Below, piece by piece: positions 6,082-13,619 of a DNA stretch of 14,690 bases. Both the position numbers and the translations under genes were made by a program. The notes below the pieces were generated by a model, which was not told where the DNA came from, searched no databases, and saw only the letters and a program-made list of their open reading frames with translations. This DNA is from Novosphingobium sp. (lineage in GTDB: Bacteria > Pseudomonadota > Alphaproteobacteria > Sphingomonadales > Sphingomonadaceae). The stretch is taken from NCBI GenBank assembly GCA_027490345.1, contig JAIXYF010000428.1, positions 1 to 14,690 on the forward strand, in the 5' to 3' direction. Each line of letters starts with the position of its first letter. Position 1 is the first letter of the stretch.

Positions 6082-9000
6082 TCAATCGGGCAAGCGCCTG
6101 CGCCGCACCATCCACAGCGCATAAAGCGCAGGCAGGAAAAACAGCGTGAGCGCGGTGCCGACGAGGGTGCCGCCGATCAGCACGACCGCAAGCGGCCCCC
6201 AGAAGCTGGAGAGCGTGAGCGGCAGGAACGCGAGCACGGCGGCTAGCGCGGTGAGCAGCACGGGGCGGGCGCGGCGCACTGTCGCCTCGATCACCGCCTC
6301 TTCAAGGCCCAGTCCGCGCGCGCGTTCGGTATCGATCTGATCGACGAGGATCAGCGTGTTGCGCATCAGGATACCCGCCAGCCCGATCAGCCCGAGGATG
6401 GCGTTGAAGCCGAAGGCAAAGCCGGTGACGAGCAGCGCCGGGATCGCGCCGAGCAGGCCGAGCGGCGCAGTGGCGAAGACAAGGCCCGTCATGCGGAACG
6501 AGCGCGTCTGCAGCATCAGTATCAGCAGCATCAGCCCGATCATGATAGGAAAGAGCGGGGCGAGCGCGGCGTTTGCTTTGCCCGCTTCTTCCACCGAACC
6601 GGCAGCGGTGATGGCATAGCCTGCGGGCAGGCGCTCGATCACGGGCCGCAGCTTGGGCAGGATCGCGGCGGTCACATCAGGCGGCTGGACCCCTTTGACG
6701 ATATCGGCGCGCACGGTCATCGTCGGCACCCGGCTTCGGCGCACCAGCAGCGGATCTTCGCTGGAGGGCACGATCTTTGCGACCTGGGCGAGGGGGACGC
6801 TGGCTCCATTCGCGGTGCCGATGACAAGGCTGCCCAGATCGCCCAGCGCATGGCGTTCGGCAGCGGGAGTGCGCACCACGACATCGGTGGTGCGATTGCC
6901 GAAGCGGGCCTGTGCCACTGTGGTGCCGGAAATCAGCCCCGAGACCTGCCGCGCCACGTTGGACGGATCGAGCCCGAGCAGGCGCAGCCGATCATGATCG
7001 AATTGCAGCGTGACCGAAGGGGTACGGTCGCCCCAATCGGTGTTGACGCCGACGGCATGGCGGTTGGCACGGACCACGGCGCTGACCTCTGCAGCGATGC
7101 GGCGCAGCTCATCAGGATCGGCACCGGTCACGCGAAAGGCCACCGGATAGGGCACCGGCGGGCCGAACAGCAGGCCCAGCGCGCGCACGCGGGCGCCGGG
7201 GTAATGCCCCTCAGCGGCCCGGTTTTGCACCATCAGCCGCAGCCGGTCCCGCGCGGCGGGGCTGTGGGTGAGGACGATGAGCTTGGCGAAGGCGGGATCG
7301 GCGGGTTCGGGATTGAGCGAGAGGAAGAAACGCGGCGCGCCGCCGCCGAGATAGCTATTCACATAGCGCACCTCGGCCTTCATCTCGGGCCGGGTGAGGA
7401 TATCGCGCTCGATCCGCTGGACCACCGCGCGCGTGGCGGCCAGGCTGGAGCCATGGGGGTTATAGACCTCGATGAGCAGTTCGGGCCGGTCTGAAATGGG
7501 GAAGAACTGCTTGGGGATCACGGCCACCAGCAGCACCACACACAGCGCCATGCTGCCCGCGACCACCAGCGTGAGGCGGCCGCGCTGCGCCACGCTGCGG
7601 GTGATCCACGTGCGCAATTGCACATAGCGCGGGGTGGCATAGATCGCATCGTGGCCGCCGGCGACGGGCTTGATTTCGGGCAGCAGCTTCACCCCCAGCC
7701 AAGGCGTGAAATAGACCGCCACGACCCACGAAACGATCAGCGCAAAGCCCACGATCCAGAAGATGTTGCCGGCATATTCGCCCGCAGTGGAGCGCGCGAA
7801 GCCGACGGGGAGGAAGCCGACGATGGTGACGATGGTGCCCGCCAGCATCGGGCCTGCCGCCGCGCCCCACGCAAAAGTCGCGGCTTCGCTGCGGCTCTTG
7901 CCTTCTTCCAGCTTCACCACCATCATCTCGATGGCAATGATCGCATCATCGACCAGCAGGCCGAGGCTGAGGATCAGGGCGCCCAGCGTGATCCGATCAA
8001 ACTGGCGGCCGGTGAGCAGCATGATGACGAATACGGCGGCCAGCGTGAGGGGGACCGACAGCGCTACCACGATGCCCACGCGCCAGCCCAGCGCGACAAG
8101 GCTGACGACCATGACCACGCTGAGCGCAACCGCGAACTTGAGCATGAATTCGCCGTAAGCTTCGGCGATGTTGGCGGCCTGATCGGCCACTTCGGTGGCG
8201 GTGATGCCCAGCGGCAGATCCCGGCGGATCTCATCCAGCTTCCCGCCCAGCGCGTGGCCGAGCGTTAGGCCATTATGGCCCGGATGCATGACCACGCCGA
8301 GCAGGACCGCCTCGCCGCCCTGATGGCGCACCTGATAGCTGGGCGGATCTTCATAGCCGCGCCGCACCTGCGCAATATCGCCGATGCGCAGATTGCGTCC
8401 ACCCGCGCTGATCGGCGTGGCGCGCACGGCATCGAGATCATCGAAGCCGCCTGTCACGCGCACGGGCACAAGGCGCGTTCCGGTTTCGAACTGGGCGGCA
8501 GGCTGGATCAGGTTCTGGCTGGCCAGCGCGCCCAGCACGGCATCGGCCCCGATGCCCAGCGTGGCCAGCTTGCGGGTTGATAGCTCGACATAAATGCGCG
8601 GGCGCTGTTCGCCGATCAGCGCCACTTTCTTGACGCCTGCCACGCGCTGCAATTCGCTGCGGATGGCTTCGGCGCGTTCGATCAGGGCGCGGTGGGGGAG
8701 GTCTTTGGCCTGGATCGCGACCAGCGAGAAATAGACATCGGAGTATTCATCATTGACGATGGGGCCGATTACGCCGCGCGGCAGATTGACGGCCTCATCG
8801 CTCATCTTCTTGCGCGCCTGATAGAACAGCTCGGGCGCGTCCTTGGGCAGAGCCTTGTCGCCAAACAGCACGGTGATGGTGAGGAAGCCGGGACGGGTCT
8901 GCGTTTCCACCCGGTCGTAATGCGGCAATTCCTGCAGGCGCTTTTCCAGCCGGTCGGCCACCTGATCCTGCATTTCCTGCGCGGTGGCGCCGGGCCATGC

Positions 9001-9156
9001 GGCGGAAACGGTCAGCACTTTCAGGGTAAAACTGGGGTCTTCGGCGCGGCCAAGCTGGAAGAAGGCGAACACGCCCGCCGCGATCACGCCCAGCAGCAGG
9101 AACAGCGTGACCGACGGTTCGCGAACTGCAAGGGCGGAGAGATTGGGGCCTTTCAC
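6082..9156 (-). CDS. RND multidrug efflux permease (AcrB/HAE1-type)
   Basis: This 1024-residue inner-membrane proton/drug antiporter has the full RND plan. It has TM1 (about 13-34), a large periplasmic loop, TM2-6 (about 335-485), a second periplasmic loop and the last six helices (about 865-1018). The TM4 proton-relay pair is intact in LILSLGLLVDDAIIAIE (Asp403, Asp404). In TM10 the position matching AcrB Lys940 reads Arg932 (ILMRNTLILVDQ). That helix is more like TriC/MexK-type pumps than AcrB. FFP at 551-553 and GHNGLTLG in the first loop also fit the superfamily. The GTG start at 9156 overlaps the adaptor stop by four bases (GTGA), implying translational coupling. The drug specificity cannot be read from sequence. 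A heavy-metal RND type is unlikely, because the characteristic metal-pump TM4 residues are not evident. The gene is complete, with no frameshift. Confidence 0.95.
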   Translation of the reverse strand: MKGPNLSALAVREPSVTLFLLLGVIAAGVFAFFQLGRAEDPSFTLKVLTVSAAWPGATAQEMQDQVADRLEKRLQELPHYDRVETQTRPGFLTITVLFGDKALPKDAPELFYQARKKMSDEAVNLPRGVIGPIVNDEYSDVYFSLVAIQAKDLPHRALIERAEAIRSELQRVAGVKKVALIGEQRPRIYVELSTRKLATLGIGADAVLGALASQNLIQPAAQFETGTRLVPVRVTGGFDDLDAVRATPISAGGRNLRIGDIAQVRRGYEDPPSYQVRHQGGEAVLLGVVMHPGHNGLTLGHALGGKLDEIRRDLPLGITATEVADQAANIAEAYGEFMLKFAVALSVVMVVSLVALGWRVGIVVALSVPLTLAAVFVIMLLTGRQFDRITLGALILSLGLLVDDAIIAIEMMVVKLEEGKSRSEAATFAWGAAAGPMLAGTIVTIVGFLPVGFARSTAGEYAGNIFWIVGFALIVSWVVAVYFTPWLGVKLLPEIKPVAGGHDAIYATPRYVQLRTWITRSVAQRGRLTLVVAGSMALCVVLLVAVIPKQFFPISDRPELLIEVYNPHGSSLAATRAVVQRIERDILTRPEMKAEVRYVNSYLGGGAPRFFLSLNPEPADPAFAKLIVLTHSPAARDRLRLMVQNRAAEGHYPGARVRALGLLFGPPVPYPVAFRVTGADPDELRRIAAEVSAVVRANRHAVGVNTDWGDRTPSVTLQFDHDRLRLLGLDPSNVARQVSGLISGTTVAQARFGNRTTDVVVRTPAAERHALGDLGSLVIGTANGASVPLAQVAKIVPSSEDPLLVRRSRVPTMTVRADIVKGVQPPDVTAAILPKLRPVIERLPAGYAITAAGSVEEAGKANAALAPLFPIMIGLMLLILMLQTRSFRMTGLVFATAPLGLLGAIPALLVTGFAFGFNAILGLIGLAGILMRNTLILVDQIDTERARGLGLEEAVIEATVRRARPVLLTALAAVLAFLPLTLSSFWGPLAVVLIGGTLVGTALTLFFLPALYALWMVRRRRLPD

Positions 9157-10220
9157 CGGCGCGCGCCCGGCGCGAGGCGGACTTTCTGCCCGGCATGGAG
9201 CAACTGGCCGCCCAGCGCCACGATCCGCGTGCCGGGGGGCAGCGCGGCAGCGGGCAGCAGAGCCTCTTCCTCGGTCAGCCGCAGCGGGCGGACGGGCTGA
9301 AAGCGCACGGTGCGGTCTGGCGCGATCACCCAGACGCCTGGCCCTTTGCCGAGATCGATCAGCGCGCCAAGCGGCACGCGCGTTGCGGCGGCAGTGGTCC
9401 CGGGCAGGCGGAGGGTGACTGTTGCGCCAAGCGGGGCGCTTTCGGGCGGGCCGGCCAGCACATAGCGCGCTGCGAACGTGCGGGTCAGCGGATCGGCGGC
9501 ACCGGCCACTTCGCGCAAGGTGGCTGTAACGGGTGCGGCGGCGCCATAAACCATGGCCTGCGCGGATCTGGGCAAGGCGGCCAACGCGGTTTCGGGGATA
9601 GCGACGAGCGCTTCCCGCGCCCCGCTGCGGGCGAAGCGCAGCACCGGGGTTCCGGCGGCGATGACTTGCCCTTCTTCGGCCAGCACTTCGGTGACCACGC
9701 CGTCCGCCTCCGCTGTCAGCACACCATAGCCGCGCTGGTTGGCTGCGCTGGCTGCAGCAGCGCGGGCGGCGGAAAGATTGGCTGCGGCGGCATCGCGCGC
9801 GGCGCGGGCGCCGTCATAAGCCAGGGGGGCAATCGCGCCGGTGGTGACCAATGGGCGCAGGCGGGCTTCATCGGCAGCGGCGCGGGCGGCATCAGCCTGA
9901 GCGGCACGGACTTTGTCTGCCGCTGCGGAGGAGGCGAGGCCGAGATCGCGCGTATCGAGCCGGAACAGCGCTTGCCCGGCGCGGACTCGTGTCCCGGCAT
10001 CGACAAGCCGCGCGGCAATCATTCCGGGGACGCGGAAGGCCAGCGTGGCTTCGCGGCGGGCGCGGACGGTGCCGGTGTAGGCAAGGCCGGACACAGCACT
10101 ATCGGCGGCGGCGAGCGCGGTTTCGACCACGGGTTCGGCAGGCGGGGCGGGCGCGGGGGCGGAGCAGGCTGCAAGCAACGCGCAAGCGGCCACTGCGTGA
10201 AATCGGACGGGGTATTCCAT
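9153..10220 (-). CDS. RND periplasmic adaptor (membrane fusion protein), lipoprotein
   Basis: This 355-residue adaptor bridges the RND pump and the outer-membrane channel. A signal peptide ends in the lipobox LAAC with Cys19, followed by Ser, so lipid anchoring in the inner membrane is expected. The biotinyl-lipoyl-like half motif REATLAFRVPGMIAARLVDAGTRVRAGQALFRLD lies at 56-89, with its partner TAEADGVVTEVLAEEGQVIAAGTPVLRFA near 169-197. The Ala-rich helical hairpin between them (about 93-163) is fairly short, as in HlyD/AcrA-type proteins of TriA-like length. A beta-barrel and membrane-proximal domain follow. The ATG at 10220 is preceded by GGAGG five bases upstream. It lies 90 bp after tetR in the same direction, with a putative operator and promoter between, and is coupled to the RND gene by a GTGA overlap. 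Confidence 0.93.
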   Translation of the reverse strand: MEYPVRFHAVAACALLAACSAPAPAPPAEPVVETALAAADSAVSGLAYTGTVRARREATLAFRVPGMIAARLVDAGTRVRAGQALFRLDTRDLGLASSAAADKVRAAQADAARAAADEARLRPLVTTGAIAPLAYDGARAARDAAAANLSAARAAAASAANQRGYGVLTAEADGVVTEVLAEEGQVIAAGTPVLRFARSGAREALVAIPETALAALPRSAQAMVYGAAAPVTATLREVAGAADPLTRTFAARYVLAGPPESAPLGATVTLRLPGTTAAATRVPLGALIDLGKGPGVWVIAPDRTVRFQPVRPLRLTEEEALLPAAALPPGTRIVALGGQLLHAGQKVRLAPGARR

Positions 10221-10260
10221 GCGGGCCTCCAGCCCCGACCGGCGGGGAACAGACGACTCG

Positions 10261-10289
10261 CGTATAAACGGACTGCGATTTATCCGAAA
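10261..10289 (-). promoter_or_regulatory. candidate promoter of the adaptor–RND operon
   Basis: On the minus strand, TTTCGG (10289-10284), a 17-bp spacer and TATACG (10266-10261) would start transcription about 33 nt before the adaptor ATG. The putative operator abuts its upstream side. An alternative -10, GATACT (10305-10300), lies inside the operator with a poor -35, CTCAAA. Either could be right. Confidence 0.35.
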
Positions 10290-10290
10290 G

Positions 10291-10314
10291 ATGAAAAAAA
10301 GTATCTTTTTTCAG
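10291..10314. promoter_or_regulatory. putative TetR operator 2, before the adaptor–RND operon
   Basis: This is a 24-bp pseudo-palindrome, ATGAAA…TTTTTTCAG, with 18 of 24 positions symmetric. It matches operator 1 (10954-10977) at 19 of 24 positions in the same orientation. It overlaps the tetR stop codon (10311-10313) and lies just upstream of the adaptor promoter. Part of the match comes from A- and T-tracts, but the ATG/TTTCA ends and central TAT also agree. Confidence 0.5.
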
Positions 10315-10922
10315 TTTTTCACTTTGAGCGCTTCGAGCAGCAACCGGGTGAGCGCGGCGGTCTCGCTTTCCAGATCGGCGGCGCCGAAGGTATCGAGCAT
10401 GACCGGGTGCCAGACTTTGGCCATCGCGCTGAAAGTGGCGGCAGTGGTTTCCTCCAGCGGGAGATCGGCGCGCATCACGCCCTGGCGCTGGCCTTCTGCG
10501 ATGACATGGCGGATCAGGCCGCGCAGGGTTTGCATAAACGCCTGCACCGGCGGCCAATTGCCTCGCGTGGCGGCCAGGCACAGATCGCTTGATCGCCCGC
10601 TCCAAAACAGAAGATCGCGCATTTTCAGGGCGATGTCCATGCACAGCAGTTCGAAAATGTGCACCGGATCGGCAGCTGCCCCGCGCGCGACGTGCCATGC
10701 CGCATCTTCCACCGCCGTCAGCGCGCGGCTGGTCACCGCCTCGTCGATCGCCTGGCGGTTGGCGAAGCTGCGATAGAGGTTGGCGGGTGACATGCCGAGC
10801 GCGCGGGCGACATCGGTCACGGTGACTTTCTCGAAGCCCATGGCTTCATAGAGCCGTTCGGCGGCATCGAGGATCTCGTCCCGCCGATCGACGCTGGGCC
10901 GCCCGGGGCGCTTTCCCGCCAT
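10311..10922 (-). CDS. TetR/AcrR-family transcriptional regulator of the adjacent efflux system
   Basis: This 203-residue regulator has the TetR N-terminal DNA-binding domain RDEILDAAERLYEAMGFEKVTVTDVARALGMSPANLYRSFANRQAIDEAV (about 14-63); its recognition helix is near 44-53. A variable ligand-binding domain follows, with a typical acidic/hydrophobic C-terminal helix. I prefer ATG 10922. The strong promoter upstream would start transcription at about 10956, giving a 34-nt leader to this ATG. ATG 10955, 11 codons upstream, would be leaderless; neither has a strong Shine-Dalgarno. It lies between the divergent OMF gene and the co-directional adaptor–RND pair. Two related palindromes flank the gene, which fits a repressor of both arms and of itself. 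The inducing ligand is unknown and should be a pump substrate or related metabolite. Confidence 0.88.
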   Translation of the reverse strand: MAGKRPGRPSVDRRDEILDAAERLYEAMGFEKVTVTDVARALGMSPANLYRSFANRQAIDEAVTSRALTAVEDAAWHVARGAAADPVHIFELLCMDIALKMRDLLFWSGRSSDLCLAATRGNWPPVQAFMQTLRGLIRHVIAEGQRQGVMRADLPLEETTAATFSAMAKVWHPVMLDTFGAADLESETAALTRLLLEALKVKN

Positions 10923-10944
10923 ATGCTTTTCTGAAATGGCATGG

Positions 10945-10972
10945 TTGCTTTTCATGAAAAAATTTATATTCT
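10945..10972 (+). promoter_or_regulatory. sigma-70-type promoter of the outer-membrane factor gene
   Basis: TTGCTT (10945-10950), a 16-bp spacer and TATTCT (10967-10972) point rightward. Transcription would begin at about 10979, giving a leader of about 24 nt. The strong ribosome site AAGGAG (10990-10995) stands seven bases before the ATG at 11003. The putative operator covers the spacer and the -10. Confidence 0.5.
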
Positions 10973-10977
10973 TTCAT
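10954..10977. promoter_or_regulatory. putative TetR operator 1, in the tetR/OMF divergent promoter
   Basis: This 24-bp palindrome has perfect ATGAAA/TTTCAT ends and 20 of 24 symmetric positions around a central TA. It covers the -10 element of tetR and the spacer and -10 of the OMF promoter, so one bound dimer pair could block both. The size and position are typical of TetR-family operators. Confidence 0.6.
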
Positions 10978-10991
10978 CGTTCTTCGGTCAA
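10963..10991 (-). promoter_or_regulatory. strong sigma-70-type promoter of tetR
   Basis: On the minus strand, TTGACC (10991-10986), an exact 17-bp spacer and TATAAA (10968-10963) form a near-consensus promoter. The -10 lies within operator 1, implying autorepression. The predicted start is about 10956, one base from ATG 10955 and 34 bases from ATG 10922. Confidence 0.65.
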
Positions 10992-11002
10992 GGAGCCTTG
11001 CC

Positions 11003-12487
11003 ATGCGCCGGTTCGGGATTGCCTTTGCGGCCTTGCTGCTGCCCGGCACCGCGCCTGCGGCGCTGGCCGCACCGGGCGCCTTGCCCGTTCCGGCGCACGC
11101 GCCGCCAGCATTGCCCGATGCGTTTCGCCATGCGCCCGCGTCTGGCCCCGTGTCTGGCAATGCGGCGTTGGCTGATGGCTGGTGGCGCAGCTTTGGCGAT
11201 CCGGTGCTGGACCGGATGGTGGAAACCGCGCTGGCGGACAATTTTGATATTGCTGCGGCGGCGGCGCGGCTGGAACAGGCCGCCGCAGGAGTGAAGGCGG
11301 CCAAGGGTGCGCAGCTGCCCGCAATCAATCTGGGCGGATCGGCGGCGGTGCAGCAGCTTTCGACCGAGGACGTGCAGGGGCGCGCCTTTTCGCGCTTTCC
11401 GGGATTTCAGCGAACGGTGGAGCAATATGGGCTGAACGGCGCGGCTTCGTGGGAGCTGGATCTGTTTGGCCGGCTTTCGGCAGGCGCGCGCGCAGCCCGG
11501 GCCGAGGCGGGCGCGGCGGAAGCAGGTTTGGCCGGTGCGCGGCTGACCATCGCGGCCGAAGTGGCGAGTACGTATATCGCCGCGCGCGGTCTGGAAGCGC
11601 GGCTGGCGGTGGCCCGCGCGCGCGTGGCGGTGCTGGACGAGACGGACCGCTTGCTGCGCCAGCGCGCGGCAAGCGGCATTGCGGCGCTGACCGAGACGGA
11701 CCGCAGCGGCGCGGAACTGGCCGGGGCGGCCTCTGCGATCCCGGTGCTGGAAGCCGCGCTGGAGGCGGCGCGCAATCGGCTGGATGTGCTGATGGGCCGT
11801 GCGCCGGGAAAGGCAGCTAAGGATCTGGCAGGGCAGGATATGGCGGGCTCTGGCGGGATTCCGGCCGTGCGTGCGCCCGCCGTGCCCGATGGCCCGGCCA
11901 GCCTGCTGGTGAGGCGGCCCGATGTGGCTGCAGCCGAGCGGCTGCTGGCTGCCAGTGATGCCCGCGTGGCCGCCGCCATCGCCGCACGCTATCCGCGCCT
12001 GACAATAGCTGCATTGGCGGGGTTTCTGGCCAATGGGCTGAGCAACCTACTGACCGGCGGCGCGGTGCAGGCAGGAGCGAGCGCGGGGATTTCCGCGCCG
12101 CTGTTTGCCGGGGGGCGGCTTAGCGCGCAGCAGGACAGCGCGGAAGCGGCGCGGCGCGAGGCAGTGGCGGGCTGGCGGCAGACCGTGCTGCGGGCGGCGG
12201 AGGAAAGCGAGGACGCGCTGAGCGCGCTGAGCCAGCGCAACAAGCAGGCCGCAGCGCTTGACACGGTGCTGGTGCGGCTGGGTGAGAGCCGGGCGCGGAT
12301 CGAGAGCGCGGTTCTGGCCGGGGCCGCCAACCGGGTGGACGCGCTGGCGGTGGAGCGCCAGCGGCTTGGCGCGCAGGACGATGCGCTGGCGGCGCGCGCC
12401 GAAGCCGCGCGGGCCGGGGTCCTGGCATTCCGCGCGCTGGGCGGGGGTTGGCAGATCGGCGCGGGCCAGCTGGCCGTTTCCCGCTAA
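11003..12487 (+). CDS. NodT/OprM-type outer-membrane efflux factor
   Basis: This 494-residue TolC-superfamily protein should form the trimeric outer-membrane exit duct of the neighbouring pump. A signal peptide occupies about residues 1-23 (FAALLLPGTAPAALAA). WWRSFGDPVLDRMVETAL, ASWELDLFGRLSAGARAARAEA and RRPDVAAAERLLAASDARVAAAIAARYPRL are standard markers. The two internally related halves expected of OEP domains are present. Most NodT-type proteins are lipoproteins, but no cysteine follows this signal sequence, and I see none in the whole protein, so it is probably not lipidated. AAGGAG (10990-10995) supports the ATG at 11003. It diverges from tetR, and its promoter overlaps a putative operator, so it should be expressed together with the adaptor–RND operon. 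No clear terminator follows; the next gene starts 91 bp later. Confidence 0.93.
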   Translation: MRRFGIAFAALLLPGTAPAALAAPGALPVPAHAPPALPDAFRHAPASGPVSGNAALADGWWRSFGDPVLDRMVETALADNFDIAAAAARLEQAAAGVKAAKGAQLPAINLGGSAAVQQLSTEDVQGRAFSRFPGFQRTVEQYGLNGAASWELDLFGRLSAGARAARAEAGAAEAGLAGARLTIAAEVASTYIAARGLEARLAVARARVAVLDETDRLLRQRAASGIAALTETDRSGAELAGAASAIPVLEAALEAARNRLDVLMGRAPGKAAKDLAGQDMAGSGGIPAVRAPAVPDGPASLLVRRPDVAAAERLLAASDARVAAAIAARYPRLTIAALAGFLANGLSNLLTGGAVQAGASAGISAPLFAGGRLSAQQDSAEAARREAVAGWRQTVLRAAEESEDALSALSQRNKQAAALDTVLVRLGESRARIESAVLAGAANRVDALAVERQRLGAQDDALAARAEAARAGVLAFRALGGGWQIGAGQLAVSR

Positions 12488-12578
12488 GAGACACTTTTTG
12501 CGCTGCAGTGCCTATTGCTGCACAAATTGGATCAAAAAGGCGGTGTCCTGCCGGGTAACGATCCGTTAACCATCGCTT

Positions 12579-13610
12579 ATGGGGTGGGTATCGGGACGAG
12601 TCACCGTTTTGGTGGGATTGGCGCTGGCGCTGCTGGGATGCGGTGTGCTGGCGCGCGTAGCATGGGCGGAACGGGCAGATTTGCCTACGTTGCAGCCTGC
12701 CACGCTGGCGGCGGGCGCGCCGCAATGCGGGCCTGATGCTGCGCAGGCGCCTGCAGGGCCGCCCCCGCCAACACCGGGTTCTGCGGCCGCCAAGGGCGTG
12801 CTGATCGTGGTGAGCATCGCTTCGCAGCGCTTGTTCGTGTTCAAGGACGGGGCGGAGTGGGGCTCGACCACGGTTTCCACCGGGCGGCGCGGCTATGGCA
12901 CGCCTGCGGGCACGTTCACGATCCTGCAGAAGCATGTGAAGCACCGCTCGCGCACGTATGGCAATGCGCCGATGCCCTATATGCAGCGGCTGACCTGGCG
13001 CGGCGTGGCGCTTCATGCCGGGCGGGTGACGGGGCGACCCGCATCGCACGGGTGCATCCGTCTGCCCATGCAATTTGCGCGCGAGCTTTATGCGCTGACC
13101 AATCCGGCGGCGACTTCGGTGGTGATCCTGCGCCAGCCTCTGGCCTATGCCGCAGCGGCCAAAAGTGCGGCGCTGGGCCTGCCGGCGCCCGTCCCCGCGC
13201 CGGCGCAGCCGCAGCCGGTGCAGCAAGCCGTGCTGGTGCCGAAGCCAGCCGCACCGGGCACCTTCCCGGCCTCTTCCCCTTCCTCAACCCCCGCATCAAC
13301 CCCCGCCTTAACCTTGGCTTCTCCCGCTACGCCCGTCACCCCAGCGGCGCCGCGTGTCCCTTATGCGGCTGCAGCGGGGCGGGTGCAGACGATCCAGCTG
13401 GCAGCGGCGGCCAATATTGCCGGGGCCGATGCGCTGTGGCACCAGCTTTCCGCCCATGATCCGGAACTGGGAGCGCTGCAGCCGGTGATCGTGCCTGCCG
13501 TGGTGCGATCAGTGCAGGTCTACCGCCTGCGCGCTTCGGGGCGCGATGCCCATGCCATATGCGGGCGGTTGACCGCGCGGGGCATCGCCTGCCTGAAAGT
13601 GAGCGCTTAG
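12579..13610 (+). CDS. exported L,D-transpeptidase (YkuD) with C-terminal SPOR-like domain
   Basis: This 343-residue envelope protein has three parts. The N-terminus has a hydrophobic signal or anchor (about 7-30, ending ARVAWA). Its LLGC is only a poor lipobox, because Leu is atypical before the Gly. The YkuD domain (about 74-185) contains GVLIVVSIASQRLFVF, GYGTPAGTFTI, His146 and the catalytic motif SHGCIRL, with Cys159. This is the signature of enzymes that make 3-3 crosslinks or attach proteins to peptidoglycan. A Pro/Ala/Ser linker (about 200-265) leads to a SPOR-like domain (about 266-343, RVQTIQL…ALWHQLSAHDPELGALQPVI…YRLRASGRDAHAICGRL…GIACLKV). SPOR domains bind glycan strands stripped of peptides, mostly at the septum. 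No Shine-Dalgarno precedes the ATG at 12579. It ends nine bases before the convergent LysR gene. Confidence 0.88.
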   Translation: MGWVSGRVTVLVGLALALLGCGVLARVAWAERADLPTLQPATLAAGAPQCGPDAAQAPAGPPPPTPGSAAAKGVLIVVSIASQRLFVFKDGAEWGSTTVSTGRRGYGTPAGTFTILQKHVKHRSRTYGNAPMPYMQRLTWRGVALHAGRVTGRPASHGCIRLPMQFARELYALTNPAATSVVILRQPLAYAAAAKSAALGLPAPVPAPAQPQPVQQAVLVPKPAAPGTFPASSPSSTPASTPALTLASPATPVTPAAPRVPYAAAAGRVQTIQLAAAANIAGADALWHQLSAHDPELGALQPVIVPAVVRSVQVYRLRASGRDAHAICGRLTARGIACLKVSA

Positions 13611-13619
13611 CCCACGACC

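Noticed and set aside
5532..6122. A 196-codon minus-strand frame opposite the VOC gene
   Set aside because: It starts in the REP-like palindrome, giving the familiar spurious SPSPLQGRGLGEG translation, then runs antisense to a well-supported enzyme.
7618..8268. A 216-codon plus-strand frame inside the RND gene
   Set aside because: It is His/Asp-rich and antisense to conserved transmembrane segments of the pump; a GC-driven shadow.
9195..10592. A 465-codon Gly-rich plus-strand frame opposite the adaptor and tetR
   Set aside because: It is a low-complexity shadow of Ala/Arg-rich genes on the other strand, with no domain pattern.
12120..13226. A 368-codon minus-strand frame opposite the OMF and transpeptidase genes
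   Set aside because: It spans the antisense of two real genes and their spacer. It is Arg/Pro/Ala-rich without any family motif.
13260..13330. Short CCCCCGCATCAA-type repeats that might suggest a small CRISPR or minisatellite
   Set aside because: They encode the Ser/Thr/Pro/Ala linker of the transpeptidase, are in frame and degenerate, and have no spacer pattern.
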